In this document: one piece after another, positions 1 through 8,689 of the stretch
Numbering within the stretch: position 1 is the first letter of the stretch
Layout of the letters: every line of letters starts with the position of its first letter
Assembly: GCF_000152725.1 (NCBI RefSeq)
Contig: NZ_CH724131.1
Location: forward strand, 27,009-91,008
Direction: 5' to 3'
Origin: Pseudooceanicola batsensis HTCC2597
Lineage (GTDB): Bacteria > Pseudomonadota > Alphaproteobacteria > Rhodobacterales > Rhodobacteraceae
Length of the DNA: 64,000 bases
Position numbers and translations under genes: made by a program
Notes under the pieces: model-generated
What the model saw: the letters and a program-made list of their open reading frames with translations, nothing else
Told to the model about the DNA's origin: nothing
The model's database searches: none

Positions 1-16
1 TTCCGGACCAAAGAAG
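1..16 (-). repeat. Intergenic repeat family A, copy 1 (cut by window edge)
   Basis: The first 16 bases are the end of a repeat seen complete at 56702-56729 and 59374-59401. The shared part, read on the minus strand, is CTTCTTTGGTCCGGAA. It lies 7 bp beyond the stop codon of the minus-strand glycosyltransferase, the same post-stop position as the complete copies. Confidence 0.6.
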
Positions 17-23
17 GGGGCGG

Positions 24-1085
24 TCAGGCGCGGGCCAGGAGGTCGCGGTAGATCGCGACGAGCGCCCGGGCCTCGGTCTCGATGCGGAAGTTCTGCAGCA
101 CGTGCTGCCGGGCCGCCGCGCCCAGGGCCGCGAGGCGTGCCGGATCCGAGAGGAGGTCGGCGGCGGCCTCGGTCATTGCCGTAAGGTCGTCGGGCGGCAC
201 CAGGCGGCCGGTCGTGCCCTCGGCGACCAGTTCCTCGAAGGCGCCGACGCGGGTGGCGAGGACGGGGACGCCGCAGGACATGGCCTCGAGCGGGGTGAGG
301 CCGAAACCCTCCCATCTCTGCGGCGCGATGTAGAGGTCGAGCGCGCGGTACCAGTCGGCCATCTGCCAGACCGGGACCTCGGGCCTGAAGAGCAGCCGGT
401 CGGCGTGCCCGCGCGCCGCGATCCTGTCCCGCAGCCCTGCCTCGAAGGCCTGGTGCCGGTCGGTGGCGCGCCCCATGACGATGCCCACCACCCGCGGGTC
501 GCGGTCCATCGCATTCAGCAGGGCATCGGTGAAGACATCCGTGCCCTTCTGGGCGCGGATGCGGCCGTAGCAGCCGGCGATGACCGCATCCTGCGGCAGG
601 TCGAGGGCGCGGCGCAGCGCGGCCCGGTCGGCGGGCGGCGAGAACTGGTCCGCATCGATCCCGTGGTGGATCACCGTGGCGTCGCGCTCGAGATAGGCGG
701 CGGTGCGCGCCGAGGTGGCGACCACGTGGTCCATGCGCCGGATCAGCCACTTCGTCAGGCCGGTGTGCTGCCGCTGCGAGGCCGAGGTGAAGAGCAGTTG
801 CAGCCGCTTGCGCAGCAGGTGTTTCAGCGCCAGCCCCGCGATCATCTCGACATTCCGGCGGGCATGCCAGACCCGGGGGCCGGAGGGCCCGGAGCGGGAC
901 ATGGTCACCAGCGCGCGCAGGGGGATCTGCGGCACCTCGTCCGGCAGGGCGGGGGCGGCGGCGGCGATGGCGATCCACCGCGCCTGGAGCGGGACGAGCC
1001 GCACGACCGTCGCCGTCACGCCGGAGAGGCGGCGCTTGAAATTCGGCGCGATCACGTCGATCTGGGAAATCTCGGGGCGTGGCAC
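24..1085 (-). CDS. Glycosyltransferase family 4, probable LPS core mannosyl-type transferase
   Basis: This 353-residue protein has the two-domain GT-B layout. Its C-terminal half carries the GT4 nucleotide-sugar site, with EGFGLTPLEAMSCGVP near residue 260 forming the E-x7-E motif. The middle holds an HHGID segment and an R-x-x-KGTD loop typical of the family. The protein would transfer a sugar from a nucleotide donor on the cytoplasmic face of the inner membrane. The next gene on the same strand is the Kdo transferase, so a role in lipopolysaccharide core assembly (LpcC-like) is the best inference. The exact sugar cannot be read from the sequence. It starts at an ATG 63 bp downstream of waaA. 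Confidence 0.85.
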   Translation of the reverse strand: MPRPEISQIDVIAPNFKRRLSGVTATVVRLVPLQARWIAIAAAAPALPDEVPQIPLRALVTMSRSGPSGPRVWHARRNVEMIAGLALKHLLRKRLQLLFTSASQRQHTGLTKWLIRRMDHVVATSARTAAYLERDATVIHHGIDADQFSPPADRAALRRALDLPQDAVIAGCYGRIRAQKGTDVFTDALLNAMDRDPRVVGIVMGRATDRHQAFEAGLRDRIAARGHADRLLFRPEVPVWQMADWYRALDLYIAPQRWEGFGLTPLEAMSCGVPVLATRVGAFEELVAEGTTGRLVPPDDLTAMTEAAADLLSDPARLAALGAAARQHVLQNFRIETEARALVAIYRDLLARA

Positions 1086-1148
1086 GGCGGCTCCTGTTCC
1101 GGGTCGCCCTCCTCTAGCGCGGCGGCGGTCGGCGCGAAAGGTCCGGCG

Positions 1149-2438
1149 TCAGCCGAGCAGCTTCTCCGCCAGAAGCGCGGCCAGCGCGTCCACCGCATCG
1201 TCCTGGGTCGAGACCAGCCGCGCGGCGGCCTCGGACTGGGCCGCGACGGCCGCCGGCTCGCGCAGCATCCGGACGACCGTGCCGCCCAGGCCCTTCGGGC
1301 GCGGCACGATCTCCACCGCGCGGCGGTCGGTGAAGTCGCGGTAGACATCGGCGAAGTTGGCGTGCCGCGGCCCGGTGATGACGGCGCATCCCGCCTGCGC
1401 CGGTTCGAACGGGTTGTGGCCGCCGGCGGAGACGAAGGAGCCGCCCAGGAAGACCACCGGGCAGAGGTCGTACCACAGGCCCATCTCGCCCAGCGTATCG
1501 GCGAGGTAGACCTCGGCCGAGGCAGGATCCTCGCCCAGGCTGCGCCGCGCGAGGGTGAGGCCGGCGGCCCGGACCTCCTCGGCGATGGCGCCGGCCCGCT
1601 CGGGGTGGCGGGGGGCGAGGATCAGACCCAGGTCGGGCAGGGCCTCGCGGGCCTGGCGATGCGCCTCCAGCACGATCCGTTCCTCGCCCGGATGGGTCGA
1701 GGCCGCCAGCCAGCGCTGCGCGGGAAGGCGCGCGCCGAGGCGCCGCACCTCCTGCGGGTCGACGGGCAGGGGCAGGGCGACCGACTTGAGGTTCGGGCCG
1801 AGCGCGGTGACCGAAGGGTCGGCGCCGATCCCGAGCAGCCCCTCCAGCGTGGCCCGGTCCTGCGTGCGGATCACGCGGAAGAGACCCAGCAGATAGCGGG
1901 CGGTCTGGTCGAACCGCGCCCAGTTCTTCAGGCTCGCCCGCGACATCCGGGCGTTCACCAGCGCCAGCGGCACGCCGGCACCATGCGCCTCGGCCAGCAT
2001 CTGCGGCCAGATCTCGCTTTCGACGAAGATCCCCGCATCGGGCCGCCAGTGATCCAGAAACCGGCGCAGCGCCGCCCGTTGATCCAGCGGCGCGAACTGG
2101 TGGATGAAATCCTCGGGCATCCGCTTGCCGAGGATCTCGGCCGAGCTGGCGGTGCCCGAGGTGATCAGCACATGCGACCCCGGCTGCAGCGCCTGGAGCC
2201 GCGAGGCCAGCGTGAGGACCGACAGGCTTTCGCCGACACTGGCGGCGTGAAACCAGATCAGCGGGCCCTCGGGGCGCGGCAGCGTCGCTTCGCCCAGCCG
2301 TTCGCGGCGGCGCGGTGCGCTCACGCCGTGCCGGGCCAGCTTGCGCGACACGCGCCGCCAGACCAGCGGCGCCGTCAGCGCCGCGATCCCGCGATAGAAC
2401 TGGTAGAAAACCGTGCCCTGCGGCTGCCGCGCCGCCAC
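1149..2438 (-). CDS. waaA: 3-deoxy-D-manno-octulosonic acid (Kdo) transferase
   Basis: This 429-residue protein matches WaaA/KdtA, which adds Kdo from CMP-Kdo to lipid IVA on the inner membrane. Visible family features are the short N-terminal membrane segment, WFHAASVGES near residue 65 (with the catalytic glutamate), the TSGT and FVESEIWP segments, and a C-terminal GGSFVSAGGHNPFEPAQAG donor-binding region. The length is normal for the family. It starts with GTG, one base after the moaA stop, so the two genes are likely co-transcribed. The following gene is a GT4 glycosyltransferase, consistent with a small LPS-core operon. Confidence 0.93.
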   Translation of the reverse strand: MAARQPQGTVFYQFYRGIAALTAPLVWRRVSRKLARHGVSAPRRRERLGEATLPRPEGPLIWFHAASVGESLSVLTLASRLQALQPGSHVLITSGTASSAEILGKRMPEDFIHQFAPLDQRAALRRFLDHWRPDAGIFVESEIWPQMLAEAHGAGVPLALVNARMSRASLKNWARFDQTARYLLGLFRVIRTQDRATLEGLLGIGADPSVTALGPNLKSVALPLPVDPQEVRRLGARLPAQRWLAASTHPGEERIVLEAHRQAREALPDLGLILAPRHPERAGAIAEEVRAAGLTLARRSLGEDPASAEVYLADTLGEMGLWYDLCPVVFLGGSFVSAGGHNPFEPAQAGCAVITGPRHANFADVYRDFTDRRAVEIVPRPKGLGGTVVRMLREPAAVAAQSEAAARLVSTQDDAVDALAALLAEKLLG

Positions 2439-2439
2439 G

Positions 2440-3447
2440 TCAGCCGCCGGTATGGCTCATGTGGCGCGTCACCTGACCGTCGGCGCGCTGCCGCGAATAG
2501 TCGAAGTCGTGCCCCTTGGGTTTCATCGCGATGGCGGCGCGGATCGCGTCCTCCAGCGGCCCGTCATCTCCGGGATGGGCGCGCAAGGGCGCCCGCAGAT
2601 CCGCCACGTCCTCCTGGCCGAGACACATATAGATCTCGCCGGTGCAGGTCACGCGGACGCGGTTGCAGCTTTCGCAGAAATTATGCGTGAGGGGCGTGAT
2701 GAAGCCGATCTTCTGGCCCGTCTCCTGCACCTGCACGTAGCGCGCCGGGCCGCCGGTCCGCTCGGCCAGGTCGATCAGCGTGTAGCGTTCGGCCAGCTGC
2801 GCGCGAAGATCCCGCAGCGACCAGTACTGGCCGATCCGGTCCTCGTTGCCCAGATCGCCCATCGGCATGACCTCGATCCAGGTCAGGTCCATGCCGCGTT
2901 CGGCACAAAACTCTGCGAGGGTAAAGAGCTCGTCCTCGTTGAACCCCTTCAACGCCACGGCGTTCAGCTTGACCTGAAGACCCGCCGCCTGCGCCGCGTC
3001 CAGCCCGCGGAGCACCTGCGGCAGGCGGCCCCAACGCGTCACGCGGGCGAACTTGTCCTCGTCCAGCGTGTCGAGCGAGACGTTCACCCGCCGCACCCCG
3101 GCGGCATGAAGCGCCTTGGCGAACCGTTCGAGCTGCGAGCCGTTGGTGGTCAGCGTCAGCTCTTTCAACGCGCCGCTGTCGAGGTGCCGCGACATGCCGT
3201 GGAAGAAGGTCATGATGTCGCGCCGCACCAGCGGTTCGCCGCCGGTGATCCGCAGTTTCTCGACCCCCAGGCCGACGAAGGTCGAGCACAGCCGGTCGAG
3301 TTCCTCCAGCGTCAGAAGCTCCTTCTTGGGCAGGAAGGTCATGTTCTCGGCCATGCAGTAGACGCAGCGGAAATCGCAGCGGTCGGTGACCGAGACGCGG
3401 AGATAGGTGATGGCGCGGGCGAAGGGATCGATCAGGGGCGCTGTCAT
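2440..3447 (-). CDS. moaA: GTP 3',8-cyclase (molybdenum cofactor biosynthesis)
   Basis: This 335-residue radical-SAM protein performs the first step of molybdopterin synthesis, converting GTP to the 3',8-cyclic precursor later used by MoaC. The N-terminal SAM cluster motif CDFRCVYC lies near residues 24-31. The C-terminal second cluster ligands appear as [11 protein letters not shown] and a later Cys. The protein ends in the double glycine (SHTGG) that MoaA needs for activity. It is first in the minus-strand run moaA-waaA-GT4, although its function is unrelated to LPS. The 114 bp upstream is shared with a divergent lipoprotein gene. Confidence 0.95.
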   Translation of the reverse strand: MTAPLIDPFARAITYLRVSVTDRCDFRCVYCMAENMTFLPKKELLTLEELDRLCSTFVGLGVEKLRITGGEPLVRRDIMTFFHGMSRHLDSGALKELTLTTNGSQLERFAKALHAAGVRRVNVSLDTLDEDKFARVTRWGRLPQVLRGLDAAQAAGLQVKLNAVALKGFNEDELFTLAEFCAERGMDLTWIEVMPMGDLGNEDRIGQYWSLRDLRAQLAERYTLIDLAERTGGPARYVQVQETGQKIGFITPLTHNFCESCNRVRVTCTGEIYMCLGQEDVADLRAPLRAHPGDDGPLEDAIRAAIAMKPKGHDFDYSRQRADGQVTRHMSHTGG

Positions 3448-3561
3448 GGCCGGAACTTAAGCCCGGGGCAGGGGCGGGGCAAGGGTGATCGGGGCACCGA
3501 AGCCAGCGAGAAGTCCGAGACGGGGGATTGACCCGGCGCGGGAAGAGCGCACCATTCCGTC

Positions 3562-3987
3562 ATGACTCGTCTGATCCTCCTCACCCCGCTCCTGCTGGCC
3601 GCCTGCGCCGATTCGCCCTTTTCGCTGCGCGGCTCACCGACCGAGACCGCCGCCCCGGCAGGGACCGGCCCCCTCGCCGCCGTCCGTCCGCAGGGCCGGC
3701 CGGGCGATGACCCCAAGGAGGTGGCGACGCCCTCGGCCCCGGCGACGGGCACGCTCGGCACCACCATCGCGTCGCTGGGCAATGCGGCGGAACCGGGCGT
3801 CTGGCTCAGGACGCCGCTGGTCAGGGTGCGCGCGCCGGGTCAGGTCAGCTATCAGGGGCAGTCGGTCGAGGCCGAGCTGATCCCCATCCCCGGCGAACCG
3901 GGCTCGGGCTCGCGGGCGTCTCTGCAGCTCATGCAGGCCCTCGGCGCGCCGCTCACGGGCCTGCCGGAGGTTGCCGTCAGTCGCTGA
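3562..3987 (+). CDS. Small putative lipoprotein of unknown function
   Basis: This 141-residue protein begins with a short hydrophobic signal ending in the lipobox LLAAC (Cys at about residue 15), so it should be lipid-anchored in the envelope. After a Pro/Ala/Gly-rich linker comes a compact domain with the segments GTTIASLG, PGVWLRTPLV and a C-terminal ASLQLMQALGAPLTGLP. I recall similar short lipoproteins in Rhodobacterales, sometimes mislabelled D-galactarate dehydratase. Nothing enzymatic is visible here. It is transcribed divergently from moaA, and its 3' end overlaps the convergent AlkD-like gene by 11 bp. Confidence 0.75.
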   Translation: MTRLILLTPLLLAACADSPFSLRGSPTETAAPAGTGPLAAVRPQGRPGDDPKEVATPSAPATGTLGTTIASLGNAAEPGVWLRTPLVRVRAPGQVSYQGQSVEAELIPIPGEPGSGSRASLQLMQALGAPLTGLPEVAVSR

Positions 3988-4669
3988 GGTACTTGGCCGC
4001 CTCTCTCCGGGCAAAGGGCTTCATCGCGTCGCCATGCTCTGCAAGGAAGGCCCGGACGCGGTCGGCATCGTGCTTCGAGAGGTCGCGCAGCCACCATGCC
4101 ACCGCCTTCTGGATGAACCAGTCACGGTCGGGCACATAGCCTGCCGCCCAGCCCAGCACCCGTTCGCGCGCGGCCAGTTGGGCGGGCGTGGGATGGTTCG
4201 GCTTGGCCAGGAAGAGGGTCGAGACCAGCGCCGCCCGCCGGCTCCACATATGGTCCGACCGGGTCCAGACCTCGACCGCGTCCAGCCGCGCGAGATCGGC
4301 CTCGATCCGCCGGCCGAGGGCGCTGCAGGCGTGATCCGCGATGGCCCAGGCGTCGAAATCGGGCACCCAGCCTGCCAGCAGGTCCCAGACCGCACCGTCG
4401 GGCCGGATGCGCGCCTGCGTCAGCAGCTTGGCCGCCGCGATCCGCGCCTCGTGTATGTCCGTCGACCAGAGATCGCGCGCCAGCACCACGCGCTCCTCCA
4501 CGCCAAGCGCCCGCCGCCAGTCGCGGGCGAGATCGTTGAGCGCCGGATTGGGCGTGCCCAGATAGACGCGCGGAGCCTTGTGGCAGGCGGCCGATCCCTC
4601 GGCGCGCCCCGGCTCGGCCCGCGCCCGCAGCGCCTCGAGCGCCGCCGCGACGCCGTCGGGCGCGCTCAT
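3977..4669 (-). CDS. DNA alkylation repair protein, AlkD-like
   Basis: This 230-residue, helix-rich protein has the AlkD HEAT-like repeat signature. Visible segments are LARDLWSTDIHEARIAA, FDAWAIADHAC, MWSRRAALVS and IQKAVAWWLRDLSKHD, which correspond to conserved stretches of AlkD-family glycosylases that excise N3/N7-alkylpurines. Start choice: the frame stays open much further upstream but runs antiframe through glmS. The ATG at 4669 overlaps the glmS stop in an ATGA junction, which indicates translational coupling. The 3' end overlaps the convergent lipoprotein gene by 11 bp. The link between alkylation repair and glucosamine synthesis is only positional. Confidence 0.85.
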   Translation of the reverse strand: MSAPDGVAAALEALRARAEPGRAEGSAACHKAPRVYLGTPNPALNDLARDWRRALGVEERVVLARDLWSTDIHEARIAAAKLLTQARIRPDGAVWDLLAGWVPDFDAWAIADHACSALGRRIEADLARLDAVEVWTRSDHMWSRRAALVSTLFLAKPNHPTPAQLAARERVLGWAAGYVPDRDWFIQKAVAWWLRDLSKHDADRVRAFLAEHGDAMKPFARREAAKYLSD

Positions 4670-6489
4670 TCCACCGTGACCGACTTCGCCAGGTTGCGCG
4701 GCTGGTCCACATCCGTGCCCTTGGCCACGGCCGTGTGATAGGCCAGTTGCTGCGCCGGAATGGCATAGAGGATGGGCGCCAGAAGCGTGTCGACCTCGGG
4801 CATCTCGACACTGCGCCAGATGCCGTCGCCCGCCGTCTCGATCCCCTTGCGGTCCGAGATCAGCAGCACCTTGCCGCCGCGGGCCATCACCTCCTGCATG
4901 TTCGACACGGTCTTGTCGAACAGCGCGTCGCGCGGGGCCATGACCACCACCGGCACATTCGGGTCGATCAGCGCGATCGGTCCGTGCTTCAGCTCTCCGC
5001 TGGCATAGGCCTCGGCGTGGATATAGCTGATTTCCTTCATCTTCAGCGCGCCTTCCAGCGCCAGCGGATACATCTGGCCGCGCCCCAGGAACAGCACGTC
5101 GCGGGCCTCGGCCAGCTCGTGCGCGACCCGCTCGGTCACCTCCTCGAAGTCGAGCGCGAGGTTGATCCGCGCCGGCAGGCCCCGCAGCGCGGCGACGATA
5201 TCGGCCTGCCGCTCCTCGCTCAGCCGGCCGCGCTGTCGCGCCGCCTCCATCGCGACGGTCAGCAGCACGGTCAGCTGGCACGAGAAGGCCTTGGTCGAGG
5301 CAACCCCGATCTCGGTCCCCGCGAGGATCGGCAGCGCCACGTCGCTTTCGCGCGCGATCGAGCTTTCCGGCACGTTCACCACCGCCACGATGCGCCGGGC
5401 CTTGTCGCGGCAATAGCGCAGCGCGGCAAGCGTATCGGCGGTCTCGCCCGACTGGCTGACGAACAGCGCCAGGGTGTTCTCGCCGATCGGCGGTTCGCGA
5501 TAGCGGAACTCCGAGGCCACATCGACCTCGACCGGAAGCCCGGCCAGGCGCTCGATCCAGTATTTCGCCGTCAGGCAGGCGTAATAGGCCGTGCCGCAGG
5601 CGACCAGCACGACCCGGTCCAGACCCGTGAAGTCCAGCTGGTCCGAGGGCAGGCGGATCTCGTGTCCGCTCGACCCGAAGTAATGGCCGACGGCCTCCGA
5701 GATCACCTGCGGCTGCTCGGCGATCTCCTTGGCCATGAAATGCTTGTATCCGCCCTTGTCGACGCGCGCCCGGTCCTTCTGGATCTCGTGCATCTCGCGA
5801 TTGGCGAGCTGTCCCTCGGAATCCCGGATCTCGACCGATGTCCGGGTGACGATCGCCATGTCCCCCTCTTCGAGATAGGTGATCCGGTCCGTCAGCGGCG
5901 CCAGCGCGATGGCGTCGGAGCCCACGTAATTCTCGCCATACCCATGCCCGATGGCGAGGGGCGATCCCTTGCGGGCGGCGATGATCAGGTCCTCCTCGTC
6001 CTCGAAGAGAAAGGCGAGCGCGAAGGCCCCTTCGAGCCGGTCGAGGATCCGTTCGACGGCGGCACGCGGGCTGTCGCCCTGCTGCACGTAGTGATCCACC
6101 ATCAGCGCGATGGTCTCGGTATCGGTTTCCGTCTGGATCTCGGCGCCCAGTTCGCAAAGCTCGGCGCGCAGTTGGCGGAAGTTCTCGATGATGCCGTTGT
6201 GGACCACGGCCACGTGACCCGCGCGATGCGGATGCGCGTTGCGCGTCGAGGGCTCGCCATGGGTGGCCCATCTGGTGTGGCCGATCCCCGACTTGCCCGG
6301 CAGGGGGTCGTGCACCAGAAGGTCCGACAGGTTCACCAGCTTGCCGACCGCGCGGCGGCGGTCCAGCGCGCCATCGTGCACCGTCGCGATCCCGGCGCTG
6401 TCATAGCCGCGATATTCCAGCCGCTTCAGCGCTTCGACCAGAAACGGCGCAGCTTCATGGCTGCCCAGGTACCCGATGATTCCGCACAT
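4666..6489 (-). CDS. glmS: Glutamine--fructose-6-phosphate aminotransferase (isomerizing)
   Basis: This 607-residue protein makes glucosamine-6-phosphate, the entry step to UDP-GlcNAc for peptidoglycan and lipid A. The N-terminal nucleophile is Cys2 (MCGIIGYLG), followed by a class II glutamine amidotransferase domain of about 240 residues and two SIS sugar-isomerase domains. It ends in the typical KSVTVE. The start codon shares a base with the glmU stop (TAATG), so the UDP-GlcNAc genes are coupled in the order glmU-glmS. I saw no glmS ribozyme in the upstream sequence, which is glmU coding DNA. Confidence 0.97.
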   Translation of the reverse strand: MCGIIGYLGSHEAAPFLVEALKRLEYRGYDSAGIATVHDGALDRRRAVGKLVNLSDLLVHDPLPGKSGIGHTRWATHGEPSTRNAHPHRAGHVAVVHNGIIENFRQLRAELCELGAEIQTETDTETIALMVDHYVQQGDSPRAAVERILDRLEGAFALAFLFEDEEDLIIAARKGSPLAIGHGYGENYVGSDAIALAPLTDRITYLEEGDMAIVTRTSVEIRDSEGQLANREMHEIQKDRARVDKGGYKHFMAKEIAEQPQVISEAVGHYFGSSGHEIRLPSDQLDFTGLDRVVLVACGTAYYACLTAKYWIERLAGLPVEVDVASEFRYREPPIGENTLALFVSQSGETADTLAALRYCRDKARRIVAVVNVPESSIARESDVALPILAGTEIGVASTKAFSCQLTVLLTVAMEAARQRGRLSEERQADIVAALRGLPARINLALDFEEVTERVAHELAEARDVLFLGRGQMYPLALEGALKMKEISYIHAEAYASGELKHGPIALIDPNVPVVVMAPRDALFDKTVSNMQEVMARGGKVLLISDRKGIETAGDGIWRSVEMPEVDTLLAPILYAIPAQQLAYHTAVAKGTDVDQPRNLAKSVTVE

Positions 6490-7844
6490 TAATGCGCCCC
6501 CTGGTCTTTCTTCAGCTTCTGCGACTTGAGCATTTCGAACAACCGCCGGGCCAGCCCCGGCTTGGTCACCTGCCGCGCCCGCCCGATGGCCAGCGCCCCC
6601 GGTTCCACGTTCTCGGTGATCACCGACCCCGACCCGGTCATGGCGTCGTCGCCGACCGACACGGGCGCCACGAGCATGGTCGAGGACCCGATGAAGGCCC
6701 GTGCCCCGATCCGAGTGGTGTGCTTCATCACGCCGTCATAGTTGCAGGTCACCGTTCCGGCGCCGATATTCGCCTCTTCGCCGATCTCCGCATCCCCCAC
6801 ATAGGTGAGATGGTTGATCTTCGCGCCGCGATCCACCCGCGCCGCCTTGATCTCGACGAAGTTCCCGATCCGCACGTCCTCGGCCAGCTCCGCCCCGGGG
6901 CGCAGCCGGGCGTAGGGGCCGACCACCGCGCCCCGGCTGACGTGGCAGCCCTCCAGATGCGAGAACGCCCGGATGGTGGCTCCCGACTCCACGCTTGCGC
7001 CCGGCCCGAAGACCACGTTCGGCTCGATCTCGGTGTCGCGTCCCACCACCGTGTCATAGGCGAAGAACACCGTCTCGGGCGCGACCAGCGTCACCCCGTC
7101 CGCCATCGCCTCGTCGCGCATCCGGGCCTGGAACAGCCGTTCCGCCGAGGCCAGTTCCGCGCGTGAATTCACGCCCAGCGTCTCGGCCTCCGCGCAGGTC
7201 ACCGCCCCCGCCGAGAGGCCGCGCGCCCGCGCCAGCCCGATGATATCCGTCAGGTAATACTCGCCCGAGGCATTGTCGTTGCCCACCCCGTCGATCAGTT
7301 CGAAGAGCACCCGGGCATCGGCGGCGACAACGCCCGAATTGCACAGGGTGATCCGCCGCTCGTCCTCGGTCGCATCCTTGAACTCGACGATCCGCTCAAG
7401 GTTCTGGCCGTCCATGACCAGCCGCCCGTAGCGCCCCGGATCGGCGGCTTCGAACCCCAGCACGACCACGTCATGCGCCGCCCGCGCCGCCTGCATCCGC
7501 TCCAGCGTCTCGGGGCGGATGAAGGGCGTGTCGCCATAAAGCACGATCACGTCCCCCTCGAACCCGGCCAGCGCCTCGCGCGCCTGCGCCACGGCGTGGG
7601 CGGTGCCGAGCTGCTGATCCTGAACGGCGATCTCGACGGCGGGCTGATAGGCCCGCGCCGCCGCGCCGACCGCCGCGCCGCCATGCCCCGTCACCACGAC
7701 GATACGCCCCGGCCCGAGCGTCTCGCCCGCGCGGATGGCATGCACCAGCATCGGCGCGCCGCCGATCTTGTGCAGCACCTTGGGCAGGTCGGAGTTCATC
7801 CGCGTCCCTTGCCCCGCCGCCAGTATGACCAGTGCGATGCCCAT
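6489..7844 (-). CDS. glmU: Bifunctional UDP-GlcNAc pyrophosphorylase / glucosamine-1-phosphate acetyltransferase
   Basis: This 450-residue cytoplasmic enzyme acetylates glucosamine-1-P and couples it to UTP. The N-terminal nucleotidyltransferase motif is LAAGQGTRM with a downstream PKVL. The C-terminal half is a left-handed beta-helix of hexapeptide repeats, including NFVEIK, GDAEIGEEANIGAGT and CNYDG. The frame is open 22 codons further upstream, but the conserved N-terminus begins at the ATG at 7844, which is preceded by an AAGGGG Shine-Dalgarno. It is the first gene of glmU-glmS-alkD and diverges from gph across 119 bp. Confidence 0.96.
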   Translation of the reverse strand: MGIALVILAAGQGTRMNSDLPKVLHKIGGAPMLVHAIRAGETLGPGRIVVVTGHGGAAVGAAARAYQPAVEIAVQDQQLGTAHAVAQAREALAGFEGDVIVLYGDTPFIRPETLERMQAARAAHDVVVLGFEAADPGRYGRLVMDGQNLERIVEFKDATEDERRITLCNSGVVAADARVLFELIDGVGNDNASGEYYLTDIIGLARARGLSAGAVTCAEAETLGVNSRAELASAERLFQARMRDEAMADGVTLVAPETVFFAYDTVVGRDTEIEPNVVFGPGASVESGATIRAFSHLEGCHVSRGAVVGPYARLRPGAELAEDVRIGNFVEIKAARVDRGAKINHLTYVGDAEIGEEANIGAGTVTCNYDGVMKHTTRIGARAFIGSSTMLVAPVSVGDDAMTGSGSVITENVEPGALAIGRARQVTKPGLARRLFEMLKSQKLKKDQGAH

Positions 7845-7883
7845 CTCTGCCCCTTGTCCCCGATTGCCTTTCGGTCCCGCTCG

Positions 7884-7910
7884 TTTTATCCGGATGCGGC
7901 CTGCGTGCAA
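7884..7910 (-). promoter_or_regulatory. Candidate sigma-70 promoter for glmU-glmS-alkD
   Basis: On the minus strand, TTGCAC (7910-7905) is followed about 15 bp later by an A/T patch reading ATAAAA within GATAAAA (7890-7884). This is the only A/T-rich patch in the 119-bp glmU/gph divergent region. The assignment rests on pattern only. Confidence 0.3.
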
Positions 7911-7963
7911 GGGCGGGTGGGATCAACTTGGGTTTCGGCCCGTAACAGGGTGGCAGGACGGCC

Positions 7964-8668
7964 ATGGCAACCATCGTTTTCGATCTCGACGGCACCCTGG
8001 CCGATACCAGCCAGGATCTGCTGGCCGCGGCCAACCACTGTTTCGGCACGATCGGCGCCGGCGCGGTCCTGACGCTGGCCGATGCCGCCACGGCTCTGCG
8101 GGGCGGTCGCGCCATGCTCCGCCTGGGGATGGAGCGCCTCGGCCACGCCCGGGGCGAAGACGAGATCGACCGCCTCTATCCCCTTCTTCTCGAGGCCTAT
8201 GCCGGGGCCATCTCGGTGCACACGCGGCTTTTCCCGGGCGCGATGCAGGCGGTCGAGATGCTGCGCTCGCAGGGGCATACGGTGGCCATCTGCACCAACA
8301 AGCCCGAGGGTCTGGCCCGGCAGCTGCTGACCGACCTCGGCATCATGGGCGATTTCCCCGCCCTCGTGGGCGCCGATACGCTCACCGTGCGCAAGCCCGA
8401 TCCCGAACCCCTGCGCGAGGCCGTGCGCCGCGCGGGCGGCGATCCGCGCATCGCCTGTCTCGTCGGCGACAGCGACACCGACCGCAACACCGCGCGCGCG
8501 GCCGGCGTGCCCTCGGTCCTGGTCACCTTCGGCCCCTCAGGAGAGGACATGGCCGCGCTCGCCCCCGAGGCCCTGATCGGCCATTTCGACGAACTTCCCT
8601 CGGCCGTGGCCGGCTTCTGGCGCGACGCCGACCTGCCGGCGCTTGACGGGGCGCGCGGCCGGGCATAG
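7964..8668 (+). CDS. gph: HAD-family phosphatase, phosphoglycolate phosphatase-like
   Basis: This 234-residue HAD hydrolase has motif I DLDGTLADT at residues 7-15, motif II near CTNKPEG, the conserved lysine in RKPDPEP, and motif III as LVGDSDTD. These together define the Gph/PGP-type branch that hydrolyses 2-phosphoglycolate or similar small phosphates. Substrate is inferred from family resemblance only, since HAD enzymes are often promiscuous. It is transcribed divergently from glmU. The MFS gene follows after 21 bp with its own GGAGGGG ribosome site, so the two may share a transcript. Confidence 0.85.
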   Translation: MATIVFDLDGTLADTSQDLLAAANHCFGTIGAGAVLTLADAATALRGGRAMLRLGMERLGHARGEDEIDRLYPLLLEAYAGAISVHTRLFPGAMQAVEMLRSQGHTVAICTNKPEGLARQLLTDLGIMGDFPALVGADTLTVRKPDPEPLREAVRRAGGDPRIACLVGDSDTDRNTARAAGVPSVLVTFGPSGEDMAALAPEALIGHFDELPSAVAGFWRDADLPALDGARGRA

Positions 8669-8689
8669 TCGCCGGGCAGGAGGGGCGCC

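Noticed and set aside
102..2690. Very long plus-strand open frame (862 codons)
   Set aside because: It lies antisense to GT4, waaA and part of moaA, all of which have clear family motifs. Long antisense frames are expected in DNA this GC-rich, and the product is low in complexity.
7845..7910. N-terminal extension of GlmU by 22 codons
   Set aside because: The conserved GlmU N-terminus begins at 7844 with AAGGGG upstream, and the extension would swallow the likely promoter.
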